Part shown: positions 44,863 through 53,652 of the stretch, piece by piece
Numbering within the stretch: the first letter of the stretch is position 1
Layout: each line of letters opens with the position of its first letter
NCBI RefSeq assembly: GCF_005434975.1
Contig: NZ_SKCJ01000002.1
Span: 496,001 to 560,000, forward strand
Length of the DNA stretch: 64,000 nt
DNA from: Parerythrobacter lutipelagi
Lineage (GTDB): Bacteria > Pseudomonadota > Alphaproteobacteria > Sphingomonadales > Sphingomonadaceae
Direction of reading: 5' to 3'
The notes under the pieces: model-generated
What the model was told of the DNA's origin: nothing
Seen by the model: only the letters and a program-made list of their open reading frames with translations
Databases searched by the model: none
Made by a program: the position numbers and the translations under genes

Positions 44863-45918
44863 ATGTCCGTCAATACCAAGAACTGGCAGGAACTGAAGAA
44901 ACCCAACACCCTCGAACTGAAGGAAGGTGCTGACAAAGCGCGTAAGACAACCTTCGTCGCTGAACCGCTGGAACGCGGCTACGGCTTGACGTTGGGCAAC
45001 GCGCTGCGCCGGGTGCTGCTTTCTTCGCTGCAGGGTGCTGCGATCACCTCGATCAAGATCGAGAACGTACTGCACGAATTCTCGTCGCTCGCCGGCGTGC
45101 GCGAAGACGTGACCGACATCGTGCTCAACGTGAAGCAGATTGCTCTCAAGATGGAAGGTGAAGGGCCCAAGCGCCTGCAGCTTTCCGCGACCGGCCCGGC
45201 TGAAGTCAAAGCCGGCGACATCGCCGTTTCGGGCGACATCGAAGTGATGAACAAGGATCTTGTGATCTGTCACCTCGATGAAGGCGCGAACCTGAACATG
45301 GAACTGACCGCCGATGTCGGCAAAGGTTACGTGCCTGCCGTCCAGAACCGTCCGGTCGATGCGCCGATCGGCCTGATCCCGGTGGATTCGCTGTACTCGC
45401 CGATCCAGCAGGTCAGCTACAAGGTCGACAACGCCCGCGTTGGTCAGGAACTGGATTACGACAAATTGTCGCTGACAGTCGAAACCGACGGCACTGTCTC
45501 GCCGGAAGACGCTGTCGCCTACGCGGCCCGCATTTTGCAGGACCAGCTGACCTTGTTCGTCCACTTCGAAGACGGCATCCCGCAGCCACAAGCCGCTATG
45601 ATCGGTCAGGCCGCGCAGCCACAGGAAGACGACGCCAACCAGCTCAACCGTTACCTTCTCAAGAAGGTCGACGAGCTGGAACTGTCGGTCCGCTCGGCCA
45701 ACTGCCTCAAGAACGACAACATCATCTACATCGGTGATCTCGTCCAGAAGACCGAAGCCGAGATGCTGCGTACGCCGAACTTCGGCCGCAAGTCGCTCAA
45801 CGAGATCAAGGAAGTGCTTTCCAGCATGGGTCTGCGTCTCGGCATGGACATCCCCGGATGGCCACCTGAGAACATCGAAGAAATGGCCAAGAAGCTCGAG
45901 CAAGAGCTGCTCGGCTAA
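44863..45918 (+). CDS. rpoA: DNA-directed RNA polymerase subunit alpha
   Basis: The alpha subunit (351 residues) dimerises to start RNA polymerase assembly and its C-terminal domain contacts UP elements and activators. The N-terminal domain shows [20 protein letters not shown] and [20 protein letters not shown]; the C-terminal domain (about residues 265-345) contains [20 protein letters not shown] and [20 protein letters not shown]. Length is normal. It precedes rplQ. Confidence 0.98.
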   Translation: MSVNTKNWQELKKPNTLELKEGADKARKTTFVAEPLERGYGLTLGNALRRVLLSSLQGAAITSIKIENVLHEFSSLAGVREDVTDIVLNVKQIALKMEGEGPKRLQLSATGPAEVKAGDIAVSGDIEVMNKDLVICHLDEGANLNMELTADVGKGYVPAVQNRPVDAPIGLIPVDSLYSPIQQVSYKVDNARVGQELDYDKLSLTVETDGTVSPEDAVAYAARILQDQLTLFVHFEDGIPQPQAAMIGQAAQPQEDDANQLNRYLLKKVDELELSVRSANCLKNDNIIYIGDLVQKTEAEMLRTPNFGRKSLNEIKEVLSSMGLRLGMDIPGWPPENIEEMAKKLEQELLG

Positions 45919-46021
45919 CCAATTGGCTACAGGTTGAGGCGGCGCACCTCCCAGTTACGGGAAAGCGTCGCCAGCTACGGGCTACCTCACACGGGCCCTT
46001 AACGAACGAAGGAAATGAACT

Positions 46022-46441
46022 ATGCGTCACGGAATTTCACAGCGTAAGCTGAGCCGCAAGTCGGGCCACCGCAAGGCCCTGTTCCGCAACATGTCTGCCT
46101 CGCTGATCAAGCACGAGCAGATCATGACGACGGTCGCGAAGGCCAAGGAACTGCGCCCCTATGTCGAGAAGCTGATCACGCTGGCCAAGCGTGGCGGCCT
46201 GTCGAACCGCCGCCTTGCCATGTCGAAGCTGCAGGACGAAACCCAGCTCAAGAAGCTGTTCGATGTTCTGGCTGATCGTTACGCGGATCGTGAAGGCGGC
46301 TACACCCGCATTATCAAGGCCGGCTATCGCGGTAGCGATGCAGCACCGATGGCGATTATCGAGTTCGTCGATCGCGATGTAGATGCCAAAGGCCAGGATA
46401 GCGGCCCGGTTGCTGAAGAAGTAGAATTCGAAGACGCATAA
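46022..46441 (+). CDS. rplQ: 50S ribosomal protein L17
   Basis: L17 (139 residues) lies near the exit tunnel. It starts [20 protein letters not shown] and continues [20 protein letters not shown], with [20 protein letters not shown] toward the end and an acidic tail of about 18 residues. It is the last gene of the long translation-gene run and is followed by a clear terminator. Confidence 0.98.
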   Translation: MRHGISQRKLSRKSGHRKALFRNMSASLIKHEQIMTTVAKAKELRPYVEKLITLAKRGGLSNRRLAMSKLQDETQLKKLFDVLADRYADREGGYTRIIKAGYRGSDAAPMAIIEFVDRDVDAKGQDSGPVAEEVEFEDA

Positions 46442-46465
46442 GCGCCTCACCGAGAGACACGGGAA

Positions 46466-46496
46466 GGGCCGCAGGGGAAACCTTGCGGCCCTTTTT
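46466..46496 (+). terminator. Rho-independent terminator after rplQ
   Basis: GGGCCGCAGGG (46466-46476) and CCTTGCGGCCC (46481-46491) form an 11-base-pair stem with one G-T wobble around a GAAA tetraloop, followed directly by TTTTT (46492-46496). This is the cleanest terminator in the window and closes the alpha operon. Confidence 0.92.
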
Positions 46497-46590
46497 GCTT
46501 GACTGCAGCATGGTTTAACGTAATTTCTGTTTTGACAGAAATAAAAGTCTGTCACCCAAATCCAAGCCGCCGAGGGGAAAGGAGCGGATC

Positions 46591-47259
46591 ATGGGTGAGA
46601 ACGCCAGAAAAGCCTGTGCGGAGGTTTTCGAGCGGCCGCAGGGCAAGGCCTCGAAGCCGGTGGATCTCCGGTTCCGTTCCTTGGTTGGCCGCGCAGCCTG
46701 GTCGAATTTGCCCAAGGCGGTGCAGCTTCGCTTCTCCAGCCGCATCGGCCCCATGGAAAGCGCTGTCTATCGCGGCAAGGTCCTTGTTACCCGCCATTCG
46801 CGCCTTGGGTGGCTCCTCGCACGACTTCTGCGTCCGGTCGGCGCTCCTTTGCCGCTTGAAAGCGGCGGCGCGCGGTCCGCGCTGGTCAGTGTCAGTGAAC
46901 ATGCACCAAGCGGCGGGCAATGCTGGACGCGGGTCTATGCCCGTGACAGCGGATTTCCCCAAACCATCAACAGCGCGAAGCAGTTCTCCGGGCCGACCGG
47001 GCTGGAGGAATATCTCGGCTGCGGCATCGGCATGGCGCTGACGGTAGAGGCCGACGAACAGGGTCTGGTGTTTCGCAGCGATCACTATTTCCTGCGCATC
47101 GGCAAACGGCGGCTGCGTATACCCCACTGGATGGGTCCGGGGAGCACGACCGTGACCCATCGCGATCTGGGTGACAGCCGATTCGCCTTTGACCTCAGGC
47201 TCGACCATCCGCTGTTCGGCGCGCTGGTCGTGCAACAGGCGGAATTTCGCGATGAATAA
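46591..47259 (+). CDS. DUF4166 domain protein
   Basis: A 222-residue cytoplasmic protein of the DUF4166 family. Recognisable parts are VYRGKVLVTRHSRLGWLLAR, LLRPVGAPLPLESGG, TRVYARDSGFPQTINSAKQF and the C-terminal FDLRLDHPLFGALVVQQAEF. In many bacteria DUF4166 is fused to, or next to, a saccharopine-dehydrogenase-like reductase; here the two are separate genes overlapping by eight bases, so the products probably act together. The biochemical role is unknown to me. It begins 95 bases after the rplQ terminator. Confidence 0.85.
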   Translation: MGENARKACAEVFERPQGKASKPVDLRFRSLVGRAAWSNLPKAVQLRFSSRIGPMESAVYRGKVLVTRHSRLGWLLARLLRPVGAPLPLESGGARSALVSVSEHAPSGGQCWTRVYARDSGFPQTINSAKQFSGPTGLEEYLGCGIGMALTVEADEQGLVFRSDHYFLRIGKRRLRIPHWMGPGSTTVTHRDLGDSRFAFDLRLDHPLFGALVVQQAEFRDE

Positions 47260-48400
47260 TCCGTTTCGCGTCCTGATCATCGGCGGGAGCGGGGTTTTCG
47301 GCAGCCGTCTGGCACGGCTTGCGAGCAAGGAGCCGGGCGTTGCACTTACACTGGCGGGCCGGACCAGATTGAAACTCGATGCGGTCGCCGACGACCTTGT
47401 CCCGCGACCGGCGGTTTTGCCTCTCGACCGCAATTCAATCGAACCAAAGCACCTCGAGCCGTTCGACCTTGTGATCGATGCGGCGGGACCGTTTCAGGCC
47501 AGCGCAGCGCAAGTCATCGTTGCTGCCCTTGGTTCGGGGACAGCCTATGTCGATTTGGCCGATGGGCGGCAGTTCATTCGCGATTTTCCGGCCTTTGACG
47601 ATGCCGCGAGGCGCTGCGGAGTTCCGCTCATCACCGGCGCCAGCTCGATCCCTGCATTGAGCCATGCTGTGCTCGACCGATCGACGGCAGGCTGGCGCGC
47701 GATCGACGATATTCACATCGGCATCTACCCCGGCAACCGCGCGCCGCGCGGACTATCGGTGGTCGAGGCGATCCTGTCTTACGTCGGCCAGCCGGTTCGG
47801 GTGTTCCGGGCAGGCGAATGGCAGCGGGTACCGGGATGGGGAATGACCCACCGCGAGACCATACCCGGCGTCGGTAAGCGCTGGTCCAGCGTGTGCGATA
47901 CGCCAGAGCAGGATCTGCTGGTCGAGCGGTACAGACCGCGCCGCTCGGCAGAGTTTTTCGCCGGGCTCGAGCTTGGCATCCTCCACTGCGGTCTGGCATT
48001 GTGTTCACAACCTGTCCGTTGGGGCTGGCTGCAGAGCCTGCGTCCCTTCAGCAAAGCAATGCTCGGGCTATCGCAGCTGTTCCTGCCGTTCGGCTCCGAC
48101 CGCGGTGCAATGACGGTTGTCGCTCGCGGTGAGGACGGGACCGGACGTCCAATCGAATCGCGCTGGACGCTGGTGGCCGATGCGAATCGCGGCCCCTATG
48201 TCCCGACACTGGCCGCACTGGCGATGATCCGCCTGTTCCGCGATGGCCGGGGGCCGTCAGCTGGCGCGCATGTTTGCGCGGGCATTCTGGGCCTGCAGGA
48301 CTTCGAAGCCGACATGGCCAAGCTGGGCATCACACATTCGCTGGTGGAGGTGCATGGGTGCGCGAACAAGGGCTTGTCTTCCATGGTAGAGCCTGCCTAA
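47252..48400 (+). CDS. Saccharopine dehydrogenase-like NAD(P)-binding protein
   Basis: A 382-residue protein with an N-terminal Rossmann fold (RVLIIGGSGVFGSRLARLA, then LAGRTRLKLDAVADDL and DLVIDAAGPFQ) typical of the saccharopine dehydrogenase NADP-binding family. The C-terminal part (about 125-382) lacks a known catalytic signature I can name. It overlaps the DUF4166 gene by eight bases and probably forms one functional unit with it. True lysine-pathway activity is unlikely; the family covers many uncharacterised reductases. Confidence 0.82.
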   Translation: MNNPFRVLIIGGSGVFGSRLARLASKEPGVALTLAGRTRLKLDAVADDLVPRPAVLPLDRNSIEPKHLEPFDLVIDAAGPFQASAAQVIVAALGSGTAYVDLADGRQFIRDFPAFDDAARRCGVPLITGASSIPALSHAVLDRSTAGWRAIDDIHIGIYPGNRAPRGLSVVEAILSYVGQPVRVFRAGEWQRVPGWGMTHRETIPGVGKRWSSVCDTPEQDLLVERYRPRRSAEFFAGLELGILHCGLALCSQPVRWGWLQSLRPFSKAMLGLSQLFLPFGSDRGAMTVVARGEDGTGRPIESRWTLVADANRGPYVPTLAALAMIRLFRDGRGPSAGAHVCAGILGLQDFEADMAKLGITHSLVEVHGCANKGLSSMVEPA

Positions 48401-48409
48401 CCTGCGCGC

Positions 48410-49861
48410 ATGATTTTCCGCATTGCCTCAGCCACTGCGCTGCTTCTCGCCCCTGTTCCTGCCTTCGCGCAAAGCCAGCAGGACGAACTCGACGCGCGCT
48501 ACGACCGTGCCCTCGCGGCAGGCTACAAGGCGCTGTTCCTGTGCGGCGCCATCGCCAATGCAGAGCGAAACGGGGTGAACCGGCCGGTCACCAGTGTGAC
48601 CGCGTGGGAGCTGACCGGTGTATATCCGGCGATCGATCCGATTGTCCGGACGCTCGACCATCGCATTGTGCGGGCGGAGAATGGCCCGATCAGTCATGTC
48701 GAAGTCGACTGGGCCGAAGACATGCCGCCGCGCTTCGCCAAGGCATCCTACAAGGATGGCTGCCGGCTTGCGCCGATCGGGCTGGCGCCGGGGCCTGCGG
48801 AAACCGATTTGCCGCCGAACGCGGGCATACCAGAAAACTTCCCGCGACTGCCTGATGGCGCTCCGGCCTTCCCGCCCAAGATTTCGTTGGCCACGCATCG
48901 GCGCATTTTCGCTGGACCGGTCGAACAGGCGTTTGACGGAACCTATGGCGAAGGCGCGCGAACAACCGCAGTCGTGATCCGTCATGAAGACGGCGGTTTC
49001 TCGCGGTATGCCGGGTGCTGCATGGAAAATGCGAAGGAATATGTGGACCGGCTCCAGGGCTTCAGCAAGCAAACGCCGCAGCGCACCTGGTCTGTCGCCA
49101 AAAGTATCGCGGCGACCCTGGTCGGTGTTGCCGTTCACAAAGGGCAGGTCGCTGTGAGCGATCCGGCGGTGCGTGATGCGTGGTCTGACGATGCGCGCAA
49201 GCAAATCACTATCGATCAGCTGCTGCGGATGGCGTCAGGGCGATACAGCGACACGCCGGGAAACCGAACCGATCCCCTGTATGCGGGCGGTTCGACGATT
49301 GAAGAAACCGCGACGGACTGGCCGCTATTGTACCCGCCGGGGACCACCTATCGTTATGCAAACAACGATACGCTGATGGCGATCAAGGCGATTTCAGACC
49401 GGCACGAGGACTTCGATCCGGAGGCTTTTTTCCAGCAGATCGGGATGAAAGGCACAGTCGCGGAAACCGACTGGTCGGGCGACTATATTCTCTCCAGCCA
49501 GGTCTGGGCCACGGCGGAGGATCTCGCCAATCTCGGCCAGCTCTATCTGAATGACGGGGTGTGGGAAGGCGAGCGTATCCTGCCCGAAGGCTGGACTGAG
49601 TATGTCTCCAGCCCATCGGGACCGCAGCCGGACGGTGCGTTCGGCTATGGTGCGGGCTTCTGGCTGTTCAACAAGAGCGATGGCATCCCGCCCGATACTT
49701 TTGCTGCCATGGGCAATCGCGGGCAATATCTTGTCATTGTGCCGAGCCGCGATGTCGTGATTGTCAGGCGCGGAGAAGACCCGGTCGGCAGCCGGTTCGA
49801 TATCGTCAGTTTCACGCGGGATGTGTTGGCTGCCCTTGCTGGAGATACCGCTGAAGAGTAG
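48410..49861 (+). CDS. Exported serine hydrolase of the beta-lactamase (class C) fold
   Basis: A 483-residue protein with a signal peptide (residues 1-20, ending PAFA). The beta-lactamase-type domain begins near residue 165; the active-site SxxK motif is SVAK (228-231) and a YAN motif lies in TTYRYANNDT. The third motif is probably GNRGQ near the end instead of KTG or HxG. The N-terminal 150 residues before the domain contain cysteines and are not assigned. Members include esterases, amidases and peptidases, so beta-lactam resistance should not be assumed. It starts nine bases after the reductase gene. Confidence 0.84.
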   Translation: MIFRIASATALLLAPVPAFAQSQQDELDARYDRALAAGYKALFLCGAIANAERNGVNRPVTSVTAWELTGVYPAIDPIVRTLDHRIVRAENGPISHVEVDWAEDMPPRFAKASYKDGCRLAPIGLAPGPAETDLPPNAGIPENFPRLPDGAPAFPPKISLATHRRIFAGPVEQAFDGTYGEGARTTAVVIRHEDGGFSRYAGCCMENAKEYVDRLQGFSKQTPQRTWSVAKSIAATLVGVAVHKGQVAVSDPAVRDAWSDDARKQITIDQLLRMASGRYSDTPGNRTDPLYAGGSTIEETATDWPLLYPPGTTYRYANNDTLMAIKAISDRHEDFDPEAFFQQIGMKGTVAETDWSGDYILSSQVWATAEDLANLGQLYLNDGVWEGERILPEGWTEYVSSPSGPQPDGAFGYGAGFWLFNKSDGIPPDTFAAMGNRGQYLVIVPSRDVVIVRRGEDPVGSRFDIVSFTRDVLAALAGDTAEE

Positions 49862-50042
49862 CGGGATCGGCGCTCTAACTTTCATATTTACTCGAATAAT
49901 CAACCATTTGAGGTCGTTCACAAAAAGCGGCACTTTTATGAACGTTCGCTGTCGCAGCAATTCAGCCTGACCTCATGGATACTCCGGTAGAACACACTTG
50001 AAATCGGGGCACATTGCTTCGGTCGCAAGCAAGGAATGATCC

Positions 50043-50591
50043 ATGAAGACCATCCAAAAAGCTCTTGTCGGAACCGTCGCCGCAGGTGCGATGGCTCTGG
50101 CTTCTGCAACCCCCGCCGTGGCACGTGATCGTGACGGTATCGACGCCGGTGATGTGATTGCCGGTGCGGTGATCCTCGGCGGTATCGCTGCAATCCTGTC
50201 TTCGAGCAACAAGCGCGACCGTTACCGCGGTGACTATCGTTACAACGACCGGTCCTACAACCGTGGCTATGGCAATCCGCGCGTTGCGGTCGAACGCTGT
50301 GTCGCAGCTGTCGAGAGAGACGCCCGCCGCGCTGGCTACCGTTATGCCAATGTGACCGAAATCCGTGATGTCGATCGTGAGCGTCGCGGGTTTGAAGTCG
50401 AAGGCCGGATCGTCGTCGAAGGCAACCGTGGCTACGGCCGCTACAACTCGCGCTACGATCGGTATGATCGGTATGACAGGCGCGGTCGATATGACCGCAG
50501 CTACGACCGCGATAGTGGCAAGTTCAAATGCGACTTCGAACGCGGTCGGGTGGTCGACATCGACTACAGCGGCATTCGCGGACTGCGTTAA
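50043..50591 (+). CDS. Secreted hypothetical protein, Arg/Tyr/Asp-rich; paralogue of the next gene
   Basis: A 182-residue protein with a signal peptide (residues 1-28, ending AVAR), then a short hydrophobic element DAGDVIAGAVILGGIAAIL, a linker rich in Arg, Tyr, Asp and Gly with repeated RYDRYDR-type units, and two cysteines (VERCVAAVERDAR, FKCDFERG). The same hydrophobic element and the CxxxxERD plus late cysteine pattern recur in the gene at 50717, so the two are diverged duplicates. AAGGAATG precedes ATG 50043. No named family is recognised; an envelope location is likely. Confidence 0.75.
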   Translation: MKTIQKALVGTVAAGAMALASATPAVARDRDGIDAGDVIAGAVILGGIAAILSSSNKRDRYRGDYRYNDRSYNRGYGNPRVAVERCVAAVERDARRAGYRYANVTEIRDVDRERRGFEVEGRIVVEGNRGYGRYNSRYDRYDRYDRRGRYDRSYDRDSGKFKCDFERGRVVDIDYSGIRGLR

Positions 50592-50629
50592 TTGTCGCTG
50601 ACGCACCACAAGGCGTCGCAACAGGGGCG

Positions 50630-50672
50630 AAGCGGTTCAGGCCATCGAAAGCCTGGGCCGCTTAGCCTTTTT
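50630..50672 (+). terminator. Terminator between the tandem paralogues
   Basis: AAGCGG plus CAGGC (50630-50642) pair with GCCTG plus CCGCTT (50651-50663), with a small internal loop, followed by AGCC and TTTTT at 50668-50672. It would end the transcript of the first paralogue, so the second probably has its own promoter or depends on readthrough. Confidence 0.75.
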
Positions 50673-50716
50673 CAATGAGGGCGCGTTTGGCGCCTCGCTC
50701 CAACGGGGGTCCGGTT

Positions 50717-51496
50717 ATGATCCGTACGAAAACACTTTCTTCCGCCGCAGCATTGGCGGCGGCGCTTTCCATGGCGGCCAGCCCGGTGCTGGCGGCAGAT
50801 ATTCCAGCTCCAACGATCAACGCGCCTGCCTCTACGGCCAATGTGGCGCAATGGGATGGTGATGCAACCAATGTCGAGCGGCATCGACGCTGGCGGCACC
50901 GCAATCGGGTGGATGCCGGTGACGTGATCGCGGGTGTCCTTATACTTGGCGGGATCGCTGCAATCGCCAGCGCAGCGTCGAACAGCGACGACCGTCGTTC
51001 GCGACCGCAAACCGACCGTCGCGGCGACTACCGTGACCGCGACAGCCGCGCCCGTACCGACTATCGCCGAAGCAACAGCGGCGAAGGTCTCGACCGTGCA
51101 GTGGACATGTGTCTGGCGGAAATCGAACGTGACGTGCGGGTTGACGAAGTCAGCAATGTCGCGCGTGATCGCGATGGCTGGGTCGTCTCGGGCCGGATCT
51201 ACAATGGCGACGGGTTCAATTGCCGGATCGACAATCAGGGGCAGATTTCCGAAGTGACCTATTCCGGCCAGCAGGCAACTTACAGCGGAAATGCAGACGA
51301 TAATCAGTGGTCGGATGAAGACTACGCGCAGGCTCGCCTGCGGACCGGCGGTGTTCCGTACCAGGGCAGCGAGAATGTGGATTACCCGCAAGCCGATGCG
51401 CGCGATGATCGTCCGGATTACGACGACAATGCCCGTCCTGCCTATCCCGGAGGGCCGGTTGACGGCGATCTCGCGGAAGACGGGTACGGCGGTTAA
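50717..51496 (+). CDS. Secreted hypothetical protein; paralogue of the preceding gene
   Basis: A 259-residue protein with a signal peptide (IRTKTLSSAAALAAALSMAA..., cleavage near VLAAD), the hydrophobic element DAGDVIAGVLILGGIAAIAS shared with the preceding gene, an Arg/Asp-rich linker and a domain with AVDMCLAEIERDVRVDEVSN and GFNCRIDNQGQISEVTYSGQ, the two cysteines matching those of the paralogue. The last 70 residues are acidic and Gly/Pro/Tyr-rich. ATG 50717 is chosen to place the signal peptide at the N-terminus. Family and function unknown. Confidence 0.75.
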   Translation: MIRTKTLSSAAALAAALSMAASPVLAADIPAPTINAPASTANVAQWDGDATNVERHRRWRHRNRVDAGDVIAGVLILGGIAAIASAASNSDDRRSRPQTDRRGDYRDRDSRARTDYRRSNSGEGLDRAVDMCLAEIERDVRVDEVSNVARDRDGWVVSGRIYNGDGFNCRIDNQGQISEVTYSGQQATYSGNADDNQWSDEDYAQARLRTGGVPYQGSENVDYPQADARDDRPDYDDNARPAYPGGPVDGDLAEDGYGG

Positions 51497-51502
51497 GCTG
51501 CG

Positions 51503-52168
51503 CTAACCCTCGTCGATCTTGAGGCCTTTGCGGCCTTCGCGATAAGACGGCAATGACAGGTTGAAGCGAATGGCCGCGCTGCGCAGGATCAAGCCTGCCA
51601 GGGTCGCTATGCTCCAGACTGCCCAATTGGGCAGCAGCAGGGTTGCGCCTATGACACAGAGGGCCGCGGAACAGGCCGCCGCTGTCACATAAAGTTCCGG
51701 GCGCATGATGATCGACGGACGACCGGCTACGACATCGCGAATGATCCCTCCGACGGTTCCGGTGATGATCCCCATCAGGATGGCCGGCACTGGCGGCACA
51801 CCGTAGCTCATCGCCTTCGCGCTGCCGAGCACCGCGTAGGCCGTCAGTCCGAGGCCATCGGCATAATCCAGCAAACGGCCCTCCCACCAGCGCGTTGGCG
51901 TGAACCAGGCAACCAGGGCAGTTCCCAGGCAGACGGCGGCGATCCACGGGTCGCTGATCCAGAAAACCGGTGCGGCGATCAGCAGGTCGCGCACTGTTCC
52001 CCCGCCAACGCCGGTCACCAGAGCGAAGAACCCCATGGTCACGAAGGTCTGCCGCTCCTTCGCAGCAAGCAAGGCGCCGGATAGCGCAAATATCGCCACT
52101 CCGAGAATGTCCAGCAAGTCGAGAACCGGTGTGAGAATGATCGTTGGGTCGGCAATGGCCGGGGTCAT
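51503..52168 (-). CDS. Trimeric intracellular cation (TRIC/UPF0126) channel family protein
   Basis: A 221-residue membrane protein with seven hydrophobic segments and the tandem glycine-rich repeats of the prokaryotic TRIC family (YicG, UPF0126): GVGGGTVRDLL near residue 60 and GTVGGIIRDVVAGRPSI near residue 145. TRIC channels conduct potassium or other cations. ATG 52168 is used; its first bases overlap the stop of the upstream membrane-protein gene by four (ATGA). The long upstream open frame is not coding. Confidence 0.88.
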   Translation of the reverse strand: MTPAIADPTIILTPVLDLLDILGVAIFALSGALLAAKERQTFVTMGFFALVTGVGGGTVRDLLIAAPVFWISDPWIAAVCLGTALVAWFTPTRWWEGRLLDYADGLGLTAYAVLGSAKAMSYGVPPVPAILMGIITGTVGGIIRDVVAGRPSIIMRPELYVTAAACSAALCVIGATLLLPNWAVWSIATLAGLILRSAAIRFNLSLPSYREGRKGLKIDEG

Positions 52169-52959
52169 GCGGCTTGGCCTCCGTCGTTTTCCGGTTTCAG
52201 GATTGCGAGCGCCAGCGATAGTCCCAGAATCGGTGCGGCACCATAACCAATCAGAGGTACCGGGAACGGTCCGATCAGCGACGCGCAGACGAAGCCAAAC
52301 ATGCACGCGGCGAGCGCGCGCTTCTGCATGGTTGGCGCATTGCCAATGCGCAGAATCAGAATGATGCAGCCGGCGAGGGCGAAAGCCAACAGAGCGGCAA
52401 TTACCGGCTGGCTTGACGCTGCATCCGCAAGGACTCCCTCGACGAAAGGCACCGGCTCCATCGTGTCACGGATGGCGAGGATACTGCCAATGCACAGCAG
52501 GAGGAGCCCTGCGGCGATCGCAACCAGATTGGTCCCGCCAAGCACAAGAATCACGAACGCGAGGGCCATAGCAATCGAAGGATCGCTCTGGAACAGACCG
52601 GCGATGAATATCAGCGCTAGCGGAGCGACAAACCAGCTGCGCCGCGCGCGGGAAAGCAAGACAGACAGGGCAGGCACACACAGCAGGCCAGTGGTAAGAA
52701 TGACTGGTCCCGCGCCAATCCAGCGCTGTTCCCCGCCAACCTCCGGGCCGAGCAAGAGCGGGAGATACAGAAGGACCACCAGCACAACGCCCAATGGCTT
52801 GGGGGGTATGTCAAACCGCGAACCGGCAGCGATCAACAGGGCACCAACCAGCAGTGCCACGCACTGAATAGCGATCCGGTCATGCGGAAACCCGGCAATT
52901 GCCATCCACGCAGCACCTGCCAGCGACGGCACGGTCAGCGCGGCCATCCGGGCGATCAT
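52165..52959 (-). CDS. Polytopic membrane protein of unknown function
   Basis: A 264-residue protein made almost entirely of hydrophobic segments (about eight), with short charged loops, one of which reads GPEVGGEQRWIGAGP and recalls, weakly, the GARRWI loop of SEDS (FtsW/RodA) proteins; it is too short to be a full member. It overlaps both the upstream PepSY gene (52956-52959) and the downstream TRIC gene (52165-52168) by four bases, so the three are co-translated. No function is assigned. Confidence 0.68.
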   Translation of the reverse strand: MIARMAALTVPSLAGAAWMAIAGFPHDRIAIQCVALLVGALLIAAGSRFDIPPKPLGVVLVVLLYLPLLLGPEVGGEQRWIGAGPVILTTGLLCVPALSVLLSRARRSWFVAPLALIFIAGLFQSDPSIAMALAFVILVLGGTNLVAIAAGLLLLCIGSILAIRDTMEPVPFVEGVLADAASSQPVIAALLAFALAGCIILILRIGNAPTMQKRALAACMFGFVCASLIGPFPVPLIGYGAAPILGLSLALAILKPENDGGQAA

Positions 52960-53642
52960 GTTTTTACGCGAGCCTTTCGGCGACGGAACATGAGGATGCA
53001 ACCCAGCAACGCTCCGATTACGCCAAGCGCAGCAAACAGGATCAGGATCGGATGCGAGGTGTCTTCGCGTTCCTGCAAATCCATGATGTGCAGCCCCCAC
53101 ATGAAGTCGAACCCGCGCCACCATTTCGTCCGAACCGTTTCGATTTCTCCGGTGTCGCGCCCGATGTAGACATGCGTCCCGTCTTCCAGCGCGACCTGCC
53201 ACACGGGCATTTCCCGGCGGAAATCAAACGGCACTTCTGACGGATCGAAGTAGGTCACGCTGGCGACCTTGTCGCCGCCCACGATTTCGTTTTCGGCGAG
53301 GGTCCGCGCGGCTGCTGCATCAAGTGGCGCGATCGCTTCTCCGCTTGCAAGGTCGTATCGGCGCACCGAACCGTCCATCATCGTCACCCGGCTGATCGCC
53401 TGGCCGCGCTGCATATACGCGCGCATTTCCTTTACCGGACCAGTGGACGGAGAAGCACCGCCCGGCAGGACCAGAGCCTGCTCCTTGGCTTCTGTACGCA
53501 AATGGTTGCCGCGCACTTCTTCGATCGGCTTGGCGACCATGAACAGGCCGGTCACCAGCCACATCAGGATCGGCACGCCGACCAGCCAGCTGAGCCAGAT
53601 ATGCCATTTGGCGAAGCGCTGCATGAATTGCTTTTTGGCCAT
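52956..53642 (-). CDS. PepSY-type membrane protein
   Basis: A 228-residue protein with an N-terminal membrane helix (WHIWLSWLVGVPILMWLVTG), a periplasmic region with a PepSY-like stretch (ARTLAENEIVGGDKVASVTY, then HVYIGRDTGEIETVRTKWWR) and a C-terminal helix before a basic end (CILMFRRRKARVKT). The layout matches short PepSY-TM proteins, which are often near iron-uptake or reductase genes, though none is seen here. ATG 53642 is used rather than the Arg-rich extension. It heads a three-gene overlapping set. Confidence 0.78.
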   Translation of the reverse strand: MAKKQFMQRFAKWHIWLSWLVGVPILMWLVTGLFMVAKPIEEVRGNHLRTEAKEQALVLPGGASPSTGPVKEMRAYMQRGQAISRVTMMDGSVRRYDLASGEAIAPLDAAAARTLAENEIVGGDKVASVTYFDPSEVPFDFRREMPVWQVALEDGTHVYIGRDTGEIETVRTKWWRGFDFMWGLHIMDLQEREDTSHPILILFAALGVIGALLGCILMFRRRKARVKT

Positions 53643-53652
53643 GCGCGCGCGC

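Noticed and set aside
48410-49861. Beta-lactamase resistance gene
   Set aside because: Only the general class C fold motifs (SVAK, YAN) are present; the third motif is not KTG and the family covers many esterases and peptidases.
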